From positions 620,001 to 684,000 of the forward strand of contig NC_014970.1 in the NCBI RefSeq assembly GCF_000200735.1: a stretch of 64,000 nt of DNA, in the 5' to 3' direction. The notes below the pieces were generated by a model. It saw only the letters and a list, made by a program, of their open reading frames with translations, was not told where the DNA came from and searched no databases. Below are positions 52,510 to 62,627 of this stretch, one piece after another. Made by a program: the position numbers and the translations under genes. Position 1 is the stretch's first letter, and each line of letters starts with the position of its first letter. The DNA comes from Mycoplasma haemofelis str. Langford 1 (lineage in GTDB: Bacteria; Bacillota_I; Bacilli_A; Mycoplasmatales; Mycoplasmoidaceae).

Positions 52510-53136
52510 GTGACTAAGCCTCAATTAGCCATGGCGTCCAGCGCTGGGCTTTGTGGGGTGGCAGGGATAGGCTGTGGAGCCTATTTTCTCTCCGAGAATT
52601 TAAATAGCTATGTTGACTCCTCTATCCTAACATCAAAAAATAAAACCATAAGATCCCATTTGCAGGGGGATGGATATGTGATTCTTGAAACAGATAAGCA
52701 CGATAACCACTGAGCCACTTTAACTCAAAAATACAAGGATCTTAAAGGTAAATTAAGGGGAGCAGACGAAGACAATTCCAACATAGATACAGCTCAGTTG
52801 AAAAGCTTATGCCAAGAAGCCCTAGAACAAGAATATGCAGAAGGACATACCTATGCTCAAACCACAAAGTGATGCGTTATTCCTACCTCCGTAACCAACC
52901 ATTTAACTAGGAAAGGGTTTAAGAAGCTAACAGAGGAGCTTTTAAAAGATCCAAAACACCAATGAATAGTGGACACATACGATAACGGTCATTATCAAAT
53001 CAAGGGCGTAACTTCTATTAATAAAGACAGTAAGACGCTAGTAACTAAGTGTGACGAGGCGGGAGAAAAGCAGAACTACGATGATGACTTTCACTCTCAT
53101 TTAGCATCAGTTAGACAATGATGTTTCATCCAATAG
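52510..53136 (+). CDS. Family T paralogue, 208 aa, GTG start
   Basis: GTG-ACT-AAG, matching ATG-ACT-AAG in the copies at 54389 and 56276. Helix with Cys: SSAGLCGVAGIGCGAYFL. Marks: SENLNSYVDSSIL, SHLQGDGYVIL, W-A-T-L-T-Q-K-Y-K, L-K-S-L-C-Q-E-AL, TKWCVIPTSVTNHL, W-I-V-D-T-Y-D-N-G, RQWCFIQ. Confidence 0.92.
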
Positions 53137-53139
53137 CCG

Positions 53140-53754
53140 ATGTCCAAAGTTCTTATTCCTTCCTTAGCTGGAGTTGGTGCTGCCGGATTGGGGGGTGGAA
53201 TTTATCTCGCCCATAAGAATTCTTCCGAAGAAAGGAAGACTATCCTTCTTCGATTAGAAAAAGAGAAATATAAACCCCTTAAAGCAAGTGATTCAAATCA
53301 TCAAGCTCATTGAAAAGAGTCGCTAACTCATTACAAGCAGCAATACAGCCAGAAGGCTTTCTATACTGAGCAGGAATTAAAGAACCTGTGTGGAAGTCTT
53401 TTCAAGCAGGACGATATTAAGGAAGAGGACTATTCCACAGCCAAGAGATACTGTGTAGTTCCGAGAACCATCTCCCAAAGACTTGAAGATCTAGGATTTA
53501 AAGCCATTGAATCTTCAGCAACAGATAAATGGAAGAAACTATCCGGAGCATACAAGAACTCTGGGAAGGAGGGTAAGCAGTTGGGAAATTTAGAAAGTAC
53601 CACTATAGATGATTCTGAATCTACAGGGGAGAAGCTAAAGAATAAATGTCAAGAGATATCGTCTAAGAATCACTGAGAAAGTGACTACGACTCTCTACTA
53701 GAGAATTTCAAAATTTGGTGTACAGATAAGGGGTCTAGTGATCTTCCCTCTTAA
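53140..53754 (+). CDS. Family B paralogue, 204 aa
   Basis: ATG start. Helix PSLAGVGAAGLGGGIYLAHKN. Marks: TILLRLEKEKYKPL, HW-K-E-S-L-T-H-Y-K, L-K-N-L-C-G-S-LF, KRYCVVPRTISQRL, W-K-K-L-S-G-A-Y-K, NHW, IWCTDKGSSDLPS. First gene of a cassette repeated at 55034. Confidence 0.93.
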
Positions 53755-53756
53755 AC

Positions 53757-54389
53757 ATGTCCAAATTAACATATGCCTCTTTAGCGGGAACTGGAGTTTT
53801 AGGGGCGAGTGGATTTGGGATATATCATCTCTATTCCGGAGAATCTATATCTGAAGTTCAGACTAGAGATGAAGTTGCTCCGGAAGTCAAAAATCTAAGA
53901 TCGAAGCTAGCTTCCGAGAAGTTCACAATTCTAAGTGATGCTCCCGAGAATGGTGAGCATTGGAACACAATAAAAAATGAATACAACAAGACGAAGAACG
54001 ACCCCCGTAAGTCTTTTAGTCCAACTAATCAAGAAGTAACAGTACCGGATCTTCAAGCTCTTTGCAAGGATCTATTGGAAAAGGAGCGTGATGACCTATA
54101 TGTAAAAGTGAGAAGTTGATGCGTCATCCCCGCAACAGTCTCTAATCATCTGATAAACCTAAAATTGACCCCCTTGTCCTTGGATGATGAATCTGATAAG
54201 AGTAGTTGGGAAGCATTATCAGCCGAATACGTAAATTCAGAAGACAAGATATCGGAATTAATAATTCCTCATTCGTCGGGGTGGGAGAATCTTAGGAGCA
54301 AGTGCAAAGAAATTTCCGGAAAGAAAAATTACGAGGACGATTTTGACTTCGGCCTTCACTCCTCAATTAAATGGTGTGTTAAGAGATAA
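53757..54389 (+). CDS. Family A paralogue (YHLYSGES subtype), 210 aa
   Basis: ATG start. YASLAGTGVLGASGFGIYHL; linker EVAPEVKNLRSKL; FTILSDAPEN, W-N-T-I-K-N-E-Y-N, L-Q-A-L-C-K-D-LL, RSWCVIPATVSNHL, KKNYEDDFDFGL, KWCVKR. TAATG to the T gene. Confidence 0.93.
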
Positions 54390-55021
54390 TGACTAAGCCT
54401 CAAATAGCGATGGCTTCCAGTGCTGGAGCTTGTGGAGTGGCCGGAATAGGTTGTGGTGTATATTTTCTATCGGAGAACTTAAATAGCTATATTGATACCA
54501 CCACTTTATCCCCAGAAAGCAAAACTATTAAATCCCACTTACAAGGAGATGGATTCTCCGTTCTTGATGTAAACGGAGACAGTAACCACTGAACCACTCT
54601 AAAGGATAAGTACAAGCAACTTAACGGTAAGTTAGGAAAGGGAGCGGAGGGGGATTCCGATATAGACGAAGCTAAGTTGAAGGAATTATGTAAAGAAGCC
54701 CTTGAGCAAGAATACGCTGAAGGATCCACTTATGATCAAACTATAAAGTGATGTGTAGTTCCAACCTCTGTAACTGATCATTTAAAAAGGAAAGGATTTA
54801 CCCTTGTAACTGCGGAACTTTTACAGAACCAAAAGCACAAATGGATGGTAGACACATACGATAACGGTCACTATAAGATCAATGGCGTAGAATCCATTAA
54901 TAAAACAGCTTCTACACTAGTAACTAAGTGTGACGAGAAAGGGAAGAAGAATAACTACGAAGAGGGTTTTTACAACGACTTGGTATCTATTAGACAATGG
55001 TGTTTCATTCAATATCCATAA
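54389..55021 (+). CDS. Family T paralogue, 210 aa
   Basis: TAATG start, MTKPQIAMASSAGACGVAGI-G-C-G. Marks: SENLNSYIDTTTL, SHLQGDGFSVL, W-T-T-L-K-D-K-Y-K, L-K-E-L-C-K-E-AL, IKWCVVPTSVTDHL, W-M-V-D-T-Y-D-N-G, RQWCFIQYP. It closes the first B-A-T cassette copy. Confidence 0.93.
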
Positions 55022-55033
55022 TTCTTGACTCAT

Positions 55034-55648
55034 ATGTCCAAAACTCTTATCCCAGCTTTAGCTGGAGTTGGTGCCGCTGGATTAGGGGGCGGAATTTACC
55101 TCGCTCACAAGAATTCCGAGAACCCTTCCCCAGAAAGGAAGACTATCCTTCTTCGATTAGAAAAAGAAAAATATAAGCCTCTCAAATTAGACGATCCAAC
55201 CCATTGGCAAGACTCTTTAACTAATTACAAGAAGCAGCACACTCAGAAGACTTCCTATACCGAACAGGAATTAAAGAACCTATGTAGCAGTCTTTTCAAG
55301 CGGGATGATATTAGGGAAGAAGACTATTCCACAGCCAAGAGATGCTGCGTAGTTCCAAGAACCATCTCCCAAAGACTTGAAGATCTAGGCTTTAAAGTCA
55401 TTGAGGCTTCGGAAACGGAGAAGTGAAAGAAATTATCGGGAGAATATAAAGCCTCCGGAACTGGAAATAAGAAGCTGGGAGATTTAGTGAATACAGCTGT
55501 GGATGATGAATCTACAGGGGAGAAGTTGAAGAAGAAATGTCAAGAGGTATTGGCAAAGGGTCACTGAGAAAATAACTACGACTCTCTCTTAGAAGGCTCC
55601 AAAACTTGATGTACAGATAAAGCTTTACCACCTCTTCAAGATGTCTAA
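55034..55648 (+). CDS. Family B paralogue with RCC in place of RYC, 204 aa
   Basis: ATG at 55034 preferred over an in-frame TTG at 55025. Helix PALAGVGAAGLGGGIYLAHKN. Marks: TILLRLEKEKYKPL, W-Q-D-S-L-T-N-Y-K-K-Q-H, L-K-N-L-C-S-S-LF, KRCCVVPRTISQRL (Tyr changed to Cys, giving an odd extra cysteine), W-K-K-L-S-G-E-Y-K, GHW, TWCTDKALPPLQDV. Confidence 0.92.
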
Positions 55649-56276
55649 ATTAACATATGCTTCTTTAGCTGGTACTGGAGCCTTGGGAGCGAGTGGATTC
55701 GGTATATATCATCTCTATTCTGGAGAACCTGTACCCGAAGTTCAAACTAAGACTGAAGTTACTGTTGAGGTCAGAAATCTAAGATCAAAATTAACTTCTC
55801 AAGGATTTACGATACTCACCAGTGCACCAGAAAATCAAAAGCATTGAGAAGAGATAAAAACTGAATACGACAAGGTCAAAGCCATTCCCAGTAAGTCTTT
55901 TCATCCAACGAGTCAAGAGGTAACTATACCTTATCTTCAAGACCTTTGTAAGACTCAATTGGAACAAGATCGTGATGATCTATTTGAGAATGTAAAGCGA
56001 TGGTGTGTTGTCCCCACAACGATCTCTAATCACTTAGTAAATCTGAAATTAACTCCCCTATCCATATCGGATAGTGATGAGCCTGATAAGAGTAATTGGG
56101 AAGCTTTAGCTAAGGAATATGGAACTTCCGGAGAGCAAGTATCTGATTGAACCATTCCGCCATCAGAATGGAAGAAGCTTAAGGAGAAGTGTAAAGAGGT
56201 CTCTGGCAAGAAGAATTATGACGACGACTTTAACTTCGGGCTTCATACCTCTATGAGATGATGTGTTAAGAAATAA
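55641..56276 (+). CDS. Family A paralogue (YHLYSGES subtype), 211 aa
   Basis: ATG overlaps the B gene by 8 bp. YASLAGTGALGASGFGIYHL; EVTVEVRNLRSKL; FTILTSAPEN, W-E-E-I-K-T-E-Y-D, L-Q-D-L-C-K-T, KRWCVVPTTISNHL, KKNYDDDFNFGL, RWCVKK. The second part (V-S-D-W-T-I-P) is shorter than in its copies. TAATG downstream. Confidence 0.93.
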
Positions 56277-56905
56277 TGACTAAGCCCCAATTAGCAATGG
56301 CGTCTGGAGCCGGACTTTGTGGAACCATGGGAATAGGTTGTGGTGCCTATTTTCTATCGGAGAACTTAAATAGCTATGTTGATACCACCACCTTAACTCC
56401 AAGCAGCAAAACCAACAGATCCCACCTTCAAGGAGATGGATTTGTAGTTCTTAATATAAATGGTGATGATGCTCATTGATCCACTGTGAAAGAGCAATAC
56501 AACAAACTTAAAGGGAAGTTAGGGAAAGAAAGTGATGAGAATCCCAATATAGATGAATCTAAGCTAAAAGAGTTGTGTCAGGAAGCTCTAGAGCAAGAGT
56601 ATGCAGAAGGAGATACTTATGATCAAGTTATAAAGTGGTGTGTCGTTCCTGTCACTGTAACTAATCATTTAACTCAAAAGGGATTTAAAGCTCTTACCGC
56701 GGATCTTTTAAATAATGAAAAGTACAAGTGAATGGTAAGTACTTACGATAACGGTCATGACACAATTAAAGGCTTAGAGAAGATTAGTGGAAATAGTTCT
56801 ACACTAATCAACAAGTGTAATGAAGTGGGTGGCAAGCACAATTATGAAGAGGATTTTTACACAGATTTGATATCCCTTAGACAGTGGTGTTTTGTCCAAT
56901 ATTAA
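56276..56905 (+). CDS. Family T paralogue, 209 aa
   Basis: TAATG start. MTKPQLAMASGAGLCGTMGI-G-C-G. Marks: SENLNSYVDTTTL, SHLQGDGFVVL, W-S-T-V-K-E-Q-Y-N, L-K-E-L-C-Q-E-AL, IKWCVVPVTVTNHL, W-M-V-S-T-Y-D-N-G, RQWCFVQY. Last T gene; closes the second cassette copy. Confidence 0.93.
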
Positions 56906-56921
56906 GAGAGTTTTTTAATAC

Positions 56922-57527
56922 ATGTCTAAAACTCTCATTACCGCCTTAACTGGACTTAGTGCTGCAGGAATTGGAGGAGGAATTTACCTAGCCTACAAGA
57001 ATTCTGAACACCCCGCCCCAGAAAAGAAGACCATTAGAGATAGGCTGCAAAAGGCCAAATTCAAGATACCGACCAATGATGACAATCATTGGGCTTCAAT
57101 AAAAACTGCATACAACAACGTTAAATCCCATGCCGATAAGGTATTTTCTACCAGCACATCTGAAGTTGGGGAAGAGGATTTAAAGAGGTTATGCGAGGAA
57201 GCCTTAGAGAAAGATGAAGGCGATACTTCTTACAATAAGGCAAAGCGGTGGTGCGTTGTTACAACAACCATATCTAGCTATTTAAAAGAGTGGGGAATAA
57301 ATGCTTTACCAACTGATGACTCTAAAAATGAAAAGCAGAATGAATGAACCAAGTTGGCAGAAGGATATGCAGCTTCTAATCACAAGATATCTGGAGTCGA
57401 TTCTCTAAGCGAAGAAGCCTGAAAGAAACTGCGCTCTGAGTGCAAAAAGCTTGGCGATAAGAAGAATTATGATGACGATTTTGATACTTCCTTTGAGTCA
57501 TCAAAGATTTGATGTGTAGATAGATAA
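56922..57527 (+). CDS. Family A paralogue, 201 aa
   Basis: ATG start. The helix TALTGLSAAGIGGGIYLAYKN resembles the B genes just upstream (PALAGVGAAGLGGGIYLAHKN), while the body is A: KFKIPTNDD, W-A-S-I-K-T-A-Y-N, KRWCVVTTTISSYLKEW, KKNYDDDFDTSFES, IWCVDR. Another case of a B-type N-terminus on an A ectodomain. Confidence 0.93.
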
Positions 57528-57530
57528 GCT

Positions 57531-58151
57531 GTGAGCGCTTCAAAATTAGGACTGGCATCTTTAGCTGGTGCAGGAGGTATTGGGGGAGGGTTTGGAATAT
57601 ACAAACTATATGGATCCTCAGGAGATGAAAAGTCATCTTCTCCTAGAACTATAGCCGACAAATTAAGAGATGAGAAGTTCTCTATACTGGGATTAGGAAG
57701 TGCACAGCATTGACAGGATATAAAAGCGGAATACGATAAGAAGAAATCGGATTCCACCAAAGTCTTCTCATCAACTGGTCAATTGGAGGATGTATGTAAA
57801 GAAGTCTTAGCTAAACCTGAAGAAGATCCTGATTACCAGAAAGCTAAAAGATGATGCGTTACTCCGGTAACCATTTCAGAGCACTTAAGTAAGTTCAATC
57901 TAAAGGCCTTAAATACCTCTGATACAACCGATCAAGGAGAATGAACCAAGAAGGTTACGGAATATGAAAAGCCTGAGAATGCAGACAAGAAGATAGCTGA
58001 TTTAACTACCTTAAATGGGAGCAATAAAGAAGAGCAGATAAGGAATAAATGCAAGGAAATAATTAACAAGAAAAGCTACGAGGACTCCTTTTTCGAATTG
58101 TTGGATAAATCCAAATTGTGATGTTTTATTCCTTTAGCTGAACAGCATTAG
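57531..58151 (+). CDS. Family A-like paralogue, 206 aa, GTG start
   Basis: GTG 3 bp after the stop; no ATG before the helix ASLAGAGGIGGGFGIYKLY. Marks: TIADKLRDEKFSIL, W-Q-D-I-K-A-E-Y-D, KRWCVTPVTISEHL, KKSYEDSFFELLDKSKLWCF, then IPLAEQH. Counterpart of the gene at 2582, with the same FFELLDKSKLWCF ending. Confidence 0.9.
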
Positions 58152-58152
58152 C

Positions 58153-58773
58153 ATGAAAGCTCTACCAATTACTCTAGCTGGGGGAGGGGCTGCAGCCTCT
58201 GCGGGAGCTGGATATTTAACCTATCAGAAATTCTTCACTCAGGACATATCCTCCAGACTTCAAAATGAGAAGTTTACTTTACTAACGGATTCTAAGGAGC
58301 ATGATACACATTGAGAAAGCTTAAAGACGCAATACAATTCACAAAAGGCTAACAAAGGCAAGATATTCACAGATGGAAGTAAGGATATTGAGATAAGTGA
58401 ATTAAAGTCAGAGTGTAAGAAAGCATTATCTGGAAATATTAAAGATGATGATTTGTACTTCAAAACTAAGAGATGATGTGTAGTTCCTATTTCCCTTTCA
58501 GAACATTTAAATAAGTTCGATTTCCACTCTTTTTCAACTGAAGATAAGGCCGATAACTCTGATAAGTCAAAGTGGGAATCCAAAGTTACTGAGTATGAGA
58601 AGGAGGATAACAAAGGGAAGCGTATTTCTGGACTTGACACTTTAAGCACAGAGAAGTGGAAGGCTATTATGAATAAATGCAAAGAGATTGGAGGTAAGAA
58701 GAACTACGAGGATGAATTTGAAGCTAATTTTGAAAAATACAAAGAGTGGTGTTCAGTAAAGAAGAAAGTCTAA
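58153..58773 (+). CDS. Family A-like paralogue, 206 aa
   Basis: ATG start. Helix TLAGGGAAASAGAGYLTY. Marks: SSRLQNEKFTLL, W-E-S-L-K-T-Q-Y-N, L-K-S-E-C-K-K-AL, KRWCVVPISLSEHLNKF, KKNYEDEFEANFEKY, EWCSVKKKV. The second half is close to the gene at 31510. Confidence 0.92.
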
Positions 58774-58779
58774 TTTAAT

Positions 58780-59436
58780 ATGAGTGCCAAGCTTCCAATG
58801 ATGGCCGGAGTTGCCGGATTAAGTAGTTGTGCAGCAGGATTAGGAATCTATCTCAATTCAGACAATAGAGACACAGTCTCATCTCTTTTGGAGAAAGAGC
58901 CTGCCCACGTTTTGCTCTCTAGTGAAGATGGAGATTCCCTATGAAACGAAGCTTGGAAGAAATATAGAGATTCCAACAAAGACAAGGAGTTGGATTCTTG
59001 GAAAATAAAGAATTTCTCTGCAAACTCTAAAAGCGAAACAGCTATAGAGGGATTGAAGGAAGCATGTACTTCCCGATATGAGGACAAGGTGGATGGAGTT
59101 AAAGACTTTAGATATGTGAATGTGAAGTCTTGATGTACAAGGCCTAAGAAGATATTTGAGCTTCTAGCTGCAGAGAAGGGAATTATTCTACTATCTAAAG
59201 AGGCTTCCAATAGCAAGGCGTGAAGTGACGCTTGGGCTGACTATAAGAAAGAGCAAAATGGAACTGATACTTGAAAATTAAGCAATTGGTCTAGTGAAAA
59301 AGGAAAGAGTGAAGCTCCTGATTCCTTCAAGGAGAAGTGTAAGACTCAGTCAGAAATGAACGTTAATAAGGGAAAAGAAGATGAGCTCTATGTACAGGTT
59401 AAAAGGTGATGTACTATCCTAATTAAGAAGACTTAA
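58780..59436 (+). CDS. Family G2-like paralogue, 218 aa
   Basis: ATG start. Helix with Cys: MAGVAGLSSCAAGLGIYL. Marks: VSSLLEKEPAHVLLSS, W-N-E-A-W-K-K-Y-R, LKEACTSRYEDKV, VKSWCTRPKKIFELL, GIILLSK, W-S-D-A-W-A-D-Y-K, F-K-E-K-C, VKRWCTILIKKT. It is the only G-type gene at the end of an A/B/T array and overlaps the convergent D gene by 14 bp. Confidence 0.91.
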
Positions 59437-60013
59437 CGCACCACTTAGATACCTTTTCATATCCTTTACCTCCTTCAAAGAACTCATACATCCTCTTGCT
59501 TAAAGAGGTGGTACATCATGCCTTCAAAGCTGGACCTCCTTTATCCTTCTGAGTAACTCCTTTAAAAGAATCATCCTCTATTCCCAAATCCCCTTTCTTC
59601 GTATTATAAGATTCTCATTCACTCTCTCAATTAGCAGAATCTCCCAAAATCTCTTTAGATCCAGACTCCAACTCCTCTTTAATAGATCTAGTATTAACTA
59701 CACATCAGCGGGAAGCTAAGTCAAGCTTGGATTCATCATTACCCAAAAGACTCTTCTCACATCATTCAGGAAGAGACCCTTTATCTATCCCATATATAAG
59801 AGCCTCCTTCTCTAGCCCATAAAACTCCTTTCAAGAACTCCAAATACTATCCTCCTTGGAAGAAAGAATCTTCATATGCTCCTTGTCCTTCAATTTCTCA
59901 TGCAATTTAGACAGCAAGGAATCCTTCTTCGAGGAAAGATATAAAGCTCCACCAGTAGCGACAGTTCCTGCCCCCAGAGCTGAAAGAGAAGCTAAAGCTA
60001 ATTTAGATGGCAT
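59423..60013 (-). CDS. Family D paralogue, 196 aa
   Basis: ATG at 60013 (MPSKLALASLSALGAG). Marks: W-S-S-W-K-E-F-Y-G-L-E, PEWCEKSLLGNDESK, RWCVVNTRS, LKAWCTTSLSKRMYEFFEGG, VSKWCVKSS. Third D gene, again the last of a minus D-E-F triplet that runs into a plus array. Confidence 0.93.
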
Positions 60014-60646
60014 TACGCGGATTGCTTAACGCATCACGTAGTATATTTCTCCAAAGTCTGATCCTCTCCTCCATACTCATACATTAACTTTGATTCCTTA
60101 TCAGTACATCACGTCTGAAGAGCTGGTCCCCCTTCTGTATTACTAGACTTTTCAGGAGTGGTGAACTTGGAATCCACAATCACCAACTTCTTAGTATCTT
60201 TATTTTCTTTGTAATAATCCCAAGCCTTCTTATATGACTCAGCTTGTTCCGTAGATTTCAAATCAGAGATAAGATTCTTTCCGGAGCTCTTAACGACCTC
60301 CTTTAGACTCCTAGTATCAACTACACACCACTTACTAGCAAAGTCAATTTCCTTATGCTCCCTAGAAGAAACTTTCGACTTAAGAATATCTTCACACCAT
60401 TGAGGTAAGGCAGACTCCGAAACCCCAACTAACTTCTCTCCTTTGAAATTCTTATATAGCTCCTTAAACTTAACCCAATAATCACTACCTCCACTCTCCA
60501 CTCTCCACCAGCTTCAAATGCTCCTTACTTAATATAGAGGATTTAATTCTGGTAGCAACGCTATCCTCTTCCGATCATGACAAAGAAGTGGAAAGGCCTG
60601 CAACTCCAGCCGTTGCCGCTACCCCCATCACTAAGTACTTAGACAT
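60013..60646 (-). pseudogene. Family E paralogue, frameshifted by an extra 7-bp repeat unit
   Basis: ATG at 60646. Helix LVMGVAATAGVAGLSTSL, S-I-L-S-K-E-H-L-K-L-V-E-S, then two CCACTCT units (60491-60504) bring TAG at 60485-60487 after 53 codons. With one unit fewer the frame reads V-E-S-G-G-S-D-Y-W-V-K-F-K-E-L-Y and runs clean to TAA at 60013-60015: QWCEDILKSKV, KWCVVDTRS, LQTWCTDKESKLMYEY. A GTG at 60501 could restart the ectodomain without the helix. Confidence 0.87.
60491..60504 (-). repeat. Tandem heptamer CCACTCT x2 plus partial in a broken E gene
   Basis: Two perfect units followed by CCACCA. It sits at the same codons (just before the S/G-x-Y-W motif) as the TCTCTAC units of the other E genes, yet the heptamer sequence differs. 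Confidence 0.9.
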
Positions 60647-61233
60647 TACTTGGTACAAAGAGTTGAAGCCCTAGTATATGTATCATCACTATCCTTTACA
60701 AAAGGAGTGTTGGCTTGCAATCCACATCAATCCATTATGTTTTTGATTTGAATATCCTTTTTAGCAATAGTCCCGCTATCCCCAGATTTAGGAACTTGCT
60801 CATTAGTCTTAGAATCCTCGGCGTAACCTGTCTTCTTCTCTTCCCAATCGCTTTCCTGAGTTGAATCTATTCACTTCTTATTAGTTACCTTATCGTTGAA
60901 TTGGGTTCTTAAGGTATTCCTAGAACACAATTTCAAGTAGGAACTAAAGCTATCAATCGCAGTTGAAGAAGCCTCCTTCTTGCAATGCAACTTAAGTTGC
61001 TCTTTACTTAAAGAATCCCCTTTATATTCTTTCGCCAATTCCTCCCACACAGGGCCATGTGTCGTTCCCGAAACATCAAGAAGCACCTTCCCATCAATCT
61101 CTTTCTCAAATTTCTCCCTAAGACTAATTTGAGGTTGGGAAGGGCTAGAAGACTTCCAATAAGCAAAGCCAGCTCCTCCAGCGCAACCTGCTGCTCCTGC
61201 AGATGATCCTAAAAGTAAAGCAGCTTTATTCAT
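60646..61233 (-). CDS. Family F paralogue, 195 aa
   Basis: ATG at 61233. Helix with Cys: LGSSAGAAGCAGGAGFAYW. Marks: DGKVLLDVSGTTHGPVW, L-A-K-E-Y-K, Y-L-K-L-C-SRNTLRTQFNDKV (LC instead of WC), NKKWIDSTQESDW, NIMDWCGLQANTPF, YTRASTLCTK. TAATG overlap with the E gene. Confidence 0.92.
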
Positions 61234-61299
61234 ATCAAGACAGATCCAATTTGAACCTGATGATATGGAAAATATTTAAAATTTTTCGCCCCGAAAAAC
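61234..61299 (+). promoter_or_regulatory. Divergent intergenic region with element GAAAATATTTAAAAT
   Basis: Element at 61268-61282; TAAAAT 61277-61282; TTTTTCGCCCCGAAAAAC then ATG. TTGAAC at 61251 lies 20 bp before the -10, a long but repeated spacing (compare 34021). Confidence 0.55.
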
Positions 61300-61998
61300 A
61301 TGGACACCAAAGCTTTAGGACTTCTTGGTTCTTTAGGGGCTGCAGCAACTGGGGGAGGGATATATTGGGCAGTTAAAGACTCTACAAAACCCATCTCCCA
61401 ACTTCTTTCATCCGAAAAGGCATTACTCCTTATTGCTCATGACTCAGATGAGAAATGAAATGCAGCTTGAAAGAATTACCGTGATGCCCACAAAGAAGGG
61501 GGTGACATCAACTATAAAGCCCATGATAAATGAGGTATCAAGGGATGGGAAAATAAGAGGGCAGTAGATACAGCTCCTCCGGAATTTAAAGAGGAGTGTA
61601 AGAGGCAATCCCAGTTGGAAGTCTATGGAAAAGATGATCAGAAGTACAAGGATGTCAAGGCTTGGTGCACTAGACCTAAGAAGATTAGTGAATTGTTAAG
61701 TTGAGAAGGAGAAAGAGTTCTTTTAAACGAAACGGGAGATGAGGAGGCGTGAGGTAAGTCTTGAGGAGAATACAGGAAACGTCATGAGAAGAGTCGTCAA
61801 GATTCTTCCGTAACCTATGAGGATTCTGATGAATTATCCGTTAGTCAATGACAAACTAAGAGAAGCGAAGAACAAGTTCCACAAGAATACAAACAGTCAT
61901 GCAAGACAAAATCTGGAGAGTACATAAATATAGAGCAAGCTACAGAAGATCCAACCTTCGCCAAAGTGAAGAAGTGATGTACTAAGCCTAAGTTCTAA
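61300..61998 (+). CDS. Family G paralogue, 232 aa
   Basis: ATG in ACATGGA. MDTKALGLLGSLGAAATGGG. Module 1: W-N-A-A-W-K-N-Y-R, F-K-E-E-C, VKAWCTRPKKISELLSW; module 2: W-G-K-S-W-G-E-Y-R-K-R-H, Y-K-Q-S-C, VKKWCTKPKF. The TGA-Trp after SELL replaces a Ser found in the other copies. Confidence 0.93.
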
Positions 61999-62000
61999 CA

Positions 62001-62627
62001 ATGAATCCTGCCACAAAGATTGCAGCCTCCACTCTTGCCTTGGGAGGGGCATCTGCTGCCGGAGGATACTCATGACATCTTTCCCAATTATCAACTCTTT
62101 CTAGTCTTATTAAGTCGGATGAAGAAGTAACCCAATTAACTAAAGAGTCCTCAGAGGGAGACTGAAAGGAAGCGTGGACAGCTTATAAGACTAGCCACAA
62201 TGCTTGAAAGCTATCTAATTACGACTCAGAGAATGCTCCACAATCCTTCAAAGATGCCTGCTTTAGTAAAGGAAATGAAAAGGTAAAGGGAATAGACAAC
62301 AATGAATTTCAAAATTTCAAGAAGTGATGCTCTCGTAACTTCACTGTGTCAGAGTGATTAAGTAAATCAGGCCTTTCTCTTCTGAATGATCAATCTGGTG
62401 ATCAGAAGTGAAATAGTGCATGAAAGAAATATAAGGATGATCCAAGAAATAAGAACCAATCAAATCCCGCAGATAGTGATGTTTGAAGCGTGAGTGATTG
62501 GTCAAATCACAAAAGTGGAGAAACAGCCAGTTCCGGATTCAAAACTATGTGTTCCACAAAGGCCAATTTAAAAATAAAGAATAAGCAGGATGAGCTGTAT
62601 GGGCAAGTGTCCAATTGGTGCGTGTAA
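62001..62627 (+). CDS. Family H paralogue, 208 aa
   Basis: ATG 2 bp after the G stop. MNPATKIAASTLALGGASAA; SWHLSQLSTLSSLIKSDEE. Module 1 ends FKKWCSRNFTVSEWLSKSG; module 2: W-N-S-A-W-K-K-Y-K, F-K-T-M-C, YGQVSNWCV-stop. TAATG to the I gene. Confidence 0.93.
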
